DNA of 8,282 nucleotides. Source: Bacteroidales bacterium (GTDB lineage: Bacteria > Bacteroidota > Bacteroidia > Bacteroidales > VadinHA17). This document shows positions 6,184 through 8,282 of this stretch, piece by piece. The translations under genes were made by a program, and so were the position numbers. Below the pieces are notes generated by a model. It made no database searches and was not told where the DNA came from. It worked only from the letters and a program-made list of their open reading frames with translations. Every line of letters starts with the position of its first letter. Position 1 is the stretch's first letter. The stretch lies in NCBI GenBank assembly GCA_015486475.1, contig WFRO01000313.1, forward strand, positions 1-8,282. The letters run 5' to 3'.

Positions 6184-7560
6184 ATGAAAAGAAGAAACTT
6201 TGTTAAGAAAAGCGCTGCCACGGCAGCAGGGGCCATGGTGATCCCCACGATCGTGCCCTCCACGGTCTTTGGCAAGGATGCCCCGAGCAACAAGATCAAC
6301 ATCGGCCAGATCGGCTGCGGCCGCATCGCCCGCTCGTGGGACATGCCGGCCACGATCAAGTTTGACGACGTGCGCTTTGTCGCCGTGAGCGATCTCGACT
6401 CCCACCGCATGGCCGACGGGAAAAAGCTGGTTGAGGACTATTACACGAAGAAGACCGGGAAGAAAAAGTATGTGGACGTGAAGATGTACGGCGACTACAA
6501 GGAGATGCTGAAGAACAAGGACATCGACGCGGTGGTCATCAGCACGCCCGACCACTGGCATGCCCAGCCGGCCATGGAGGCGGCCCTGGCGGGCAAGGAC
6601 ATCTACCTGCAGAAGCCTACCTCGTTGACCGTCACCGAGGGACGCCAGCTCTCCGATGTGATCAAAAAGACGGGCGTGATCCTGCAGATGGGTACCCAGC
6701 AACGTTCGATGCAACAGTTCCGCATCGCTGCCGAGTTGGTGCGCAACGGGCGCATCGGCACCCTGCAGACGGTGAAGATAGGGCTGCCGGGCGACCCCGC
6801 CGGCCCCGACGCTCCGGAGATGCCGGTGCCACCCAACCTCAACTACGACATGTGGCTGGGCTCCACACCCCTGGTGTACTACACGGAGCTGCGTGTACAT
6901 CCCCAGCAGGGCTACAGCCGTCCCGGATGGCTGCGCTGTGAGCAGTTCGGCGCCGGTATGATCACCGGCTGGGGACAACACCACGTCGACTCGGCCAACT
7001 GGGGCATGAACACCTCCCTCACAGGTCCTACTTCCGTGGAGGCGGTGGCCCAGTTCCCGCGCTCCGGCATCTGGGACGTGCACATGGATTTCATGGTCAA
7101 AGCCGTCTATGAAGACGGTGTGGAGATGTACATCAGCAACGGCTACACCAACGGCATCCGGTATGAAGGCACCGACGGGTGGATCTTCGTCTCCCGTGGC
7201 AACTACGCCGCTACGGCCAGCGATCCCGTCTCGCAGGAGAAAAACAAAAAAGCCCTCGACGCCAGCGACCCGAAGATCCTGGAGTGGCGTCCCGGTCCCA
7301 ATGACATCCACCTGTACGTGGCCAATGATCACCACCGCAACTGGATCGACTGCATCAAGTCGCGCGAGGCGCCCATCTCCCCCATCGAGGAAGGACACCG
7401 CGCCTGCACCGTATGCCTCATCAGCAGCATCGCCATGCACATGCCCGGACAGCATTACTGGAACCCCGAAACGGAACGCTTCGTCAACGACCCCGAGGCC
7501 GACAAACGCCTCTCCCGCACCCAACGGTATCCGTATGGAACAAACTATGTGAAGGTTTAA
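6184..7560 (+). CDS. Tat-exported Gfo/Idh/MocA-family oxidoreductase
   Basis: A 458-residue protein, typical of the exported branch of this family. It begins with a twin-arginine signal, RRNFVKKS (3-10) followed by a hydrophobic stretch to about residue 30, so it is likely folded with its cofactor before export. The Rossmann nucleotide-binding motif GQIGCGRIA is at 41-49. STPDHWHA (120-127) is the usual segment before the catalytic lysine. The lysine motif, normally EKP, reads QKP here (143-145, Lys144). The C-terminal sheet domain carries GWGQHHVDSANWG (262-274), with the His and Asp expected of the substrate site. Known chemistry is NAD(P)-dependent oxidation or reduction of sugar hydroxyls; some relatives use the tightly bound cofactor catalytically, as in GH109 glycosidases. 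Which applies is undecided. With ThuA before it and another family member after it, a keto-sugar step is likely. Confidence 0.94.
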   Translation: MKRRNFVKKSAATAAGAMVIPTIVPSTVFGKDAPSNKINIGQIGCGRIARSWDMPATIKFDDVRFVAVSDLDSHRMADGKKLVEDYYTKKTGKKKYVDVKMYGDYKEMLKNKDIDAVVISTPDHWHAQPAMEAALAGKDIYLQKPTSLTVTEGRQLSDVIKKTGVILQMGTQQRSMQQFRIAAELVRNGRIGTLQTVKIGLPGDPAGPDAPEMPVPPNLNYDMWLGSTPLVYYTELRVHPQQGYSRPGWLRCEQFGAGMITGWGQHHVDSANWGMNTSLTGPTSVEAVAQFPRSGIWDVHMDFMVKAVYEDGVEMYISNGYTNGIRYEGTDGWIFVSRGNYAATASDPVSQEKNKKALDASDPKILEWRPGPNDIHLYVANDHHRNWIDCIKSREAPISPIEEGHRACTVCLISSIAMHMPGQHYWNPETERFVNDPEADKRLSRTQRYPYGTNYVKV

Positions 7561-7576
7561 TTAGACCCGTTACTTT

Positions 7577-7618
7577 ACTCATGACATGGAACATGGAACC
7601 TGAAACCTGAAACAATTC
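7577..7618 (+). repeat. Degenerate 7-bp tandem repeat, ACMTGRA type
   Basis: Adjacent heptamers ACTCATG (decayed, 7577), ACATGGA (7584), ACATGGA (7591), ACCTGAA (7598), ACCTGAA (7605) and ACAATTC (decayed, 7612). The array fills most of the 70-nt gap between the two oxidoreductase genes and is the inverted counterpart of the array at 6027-6068. Confidence 0.87.
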
Positions 7619-7630
7619 AAACCCCTCATC

Positions 7631-8282
7631 ATGAACCTACGACGATCTTTCCTCCTTTTCTTCGCCGGCGCTCTTCTCGTCGCTATGGTCGCCTGTACAG
7701 GCAATAAAGGCAAAACAAAAACCGATACCATGGAACAAAAGTATCCGGTCACGCTGATGACCCTCGAGCCGGGGCATTTCCATGCGGCCCTGGTGCAGAA
7801 AAGCATGTATGATGCCATCAACCCCACGGCGTATGTGTATGCTCCCAAAGGACCGGAGCTGGATGAGTTCCTGGCTTTCATCGACCGGTTCAACCACCGC
7901 AGCGACAACCCCACGGCCTGGCATGAGGTGGTCTATGACCGGCCCGATTACCTGGAAAAGATGCTGCAGGAGAAGCCGGGCAACGTGGTGGTCCTCTCGG
8001 GCAACAACGCCCGCAAGACGGAATACATCCTGAAGTCGGTGCAGGCGGGACTGAACGTCTATGCCGACAAGCCCATGGTGATCACGCCGGAGGCCTACCC
8101 CCTGCTGGAGCAGGCCTTTGCCACGGCCAAAGAGAAGAACCTCCTCCTCTACGACATCATGACCGAGCGTTTTGAGATCACCGCCATCCTGCAGCGCGAG
8201 CTGGCTGCCATCCCCACGCTCTTCGGCCACCTGCAGCCCGGCACGGCTGACAATCCCTCCATCGTCCAGGAGAGCATACACC
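7631..8282 (+). CDS. Gfo/Idh/MocA-type oxidoreductase lipoprotein (3' partial)
   Basis: The frame is open from the ATG at 7631 to the right edge, showing 217 residues; about half or more of the protein lies outside. The N-terminus is a lipoprotein signal: MNLRR, a hydrophobic core, then VAMVAC with Cys22 as the lipidation site, followed by a Lys/Thr-rich linker. The mature part starts with TLEPGHFHAALVQKSMY (44-60) and YVYAPKGPELDEFL (68-81), which resemble Bacteroidota proteins annotated as putative oxidoreductases of the Gfo/Idh/MocA superfamily. NVVVLSGNNARKTEYI (118-133) leads to the catalytic-lysine region, here ADKPMVI (145-151), DKP in place of EKP. The N-terminal motif is PGHFHAA rather than a standard GxGxxG, so cofactor binding may differ. 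It is the last visible operon member and should be membrane-anchored, perhaps acting on the product of its Tat-exported neighbour. Confidence 0.87.
   Translation, partial: MNLRRSFLLFFAGALLVAMVACTGNKGKTKTDTMEQKYPVTLMTLEPGHFHAALVQKSMYDAINPTAYVYAPKGPELDEFLAFIDRFNHRSDNPTAWHEVVYDRPDYLEKMLQEKPGNVVVLSGNNARKTEYILKSVQAGLNVYADKPMVITPEAYPLLEQAFATAKEKNLLLYDIMTERFEITAILQRELAAIPTLFGHLQPGTADNPSIVQESIH

Noticed and set aside
6154..7524. Long open frame of 456 codons on the - strand
   Set aside because: It lies opposite the well-supported Tat oxidoreductase gene. The translation is low-complexity, rich in Val, Gly, Asp and His, without a recognisable domain. It results from the G/C-rich third positions of the + strand gene.
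7637..8281. Open frame of 214 codons on the - strand at the right edge
   Set aside because: It overlaps the lipoprotein gene starting at 7631, which has a clear signal peptide and family similarity. The reverse frame has neither.

Overview
The window looks like a chromosomal segment of a Bacteroidota bacterium. The evidence is a SusD/RagB-family outer-membrane glycan-binding protein, start codons without convincing Shine-Dalgarno sequences, exported enzymes of families abundant in Bacteroidota sugar loci, and signal peptides ending in the phylum's common style. The species cannot be named from the sequence.

Layout: (1) Positions 3-1679 (+) hold a SusD homologue whose N-terminus lies off the left edge. 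It is probably the end of a SusC/SusD pair, closed by a strong, nearly symmetric hairpin terminator (1728-1761). (2) Positions 1773-2678 (-) hold an AraC-family regulator with an N-terminal cupin, convergent with susD. (3) A 207-nt divergent intergenic region (2679-2885) carries a 16-bp direct repeat (one mismatch), with one copy near each divergent gene; these are candidate operators. (4) From 2886 to the right edge five genes run on the + strand: a cytoplasmic URO-D-fold protein (2886-3920), a secreted PmoA-like/DUF6807 protein (3917-5185, ATGA overlap), a secreted ThuA-like protein (5230-6000), a Tat-exported Gfo/Idh/MocA oxidoreductase (6184-7560), and the start of a lipoprotein of the Gfo/Idh/MocA type (7631-8282, cut by the window edge).

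Interpretation (inference): SusD captures a glycan or glycoside at the cell surface. The AraC regulator probably senses a sugar and controls the divergent operon. The ThuA plus two Gfo/Idh/MocA proteins recall the thuAB trehalose system and oxidative 3-keto-sugar routes for cleaving glycosides, here apparently placed in the periplasm or membrane. The roles of the PmoA-like and URO-D-like members are unknown, and the substrate cannot be deduced. This combination is the best candidate for an undescribed pathway.

The most striking non-coding signal is that the three gaps between the exported-enzyme genes (5186-5229, 6001-6183, 7561-7630) are largely made of degenerate 7-bp tandem repeats of several sequence families. 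One array runs through the thuA-like stop codon. The two gaps flanking the regulator have no such repeats. The susD and especially araC genes are visibly more AT-rich than the downstream operon.
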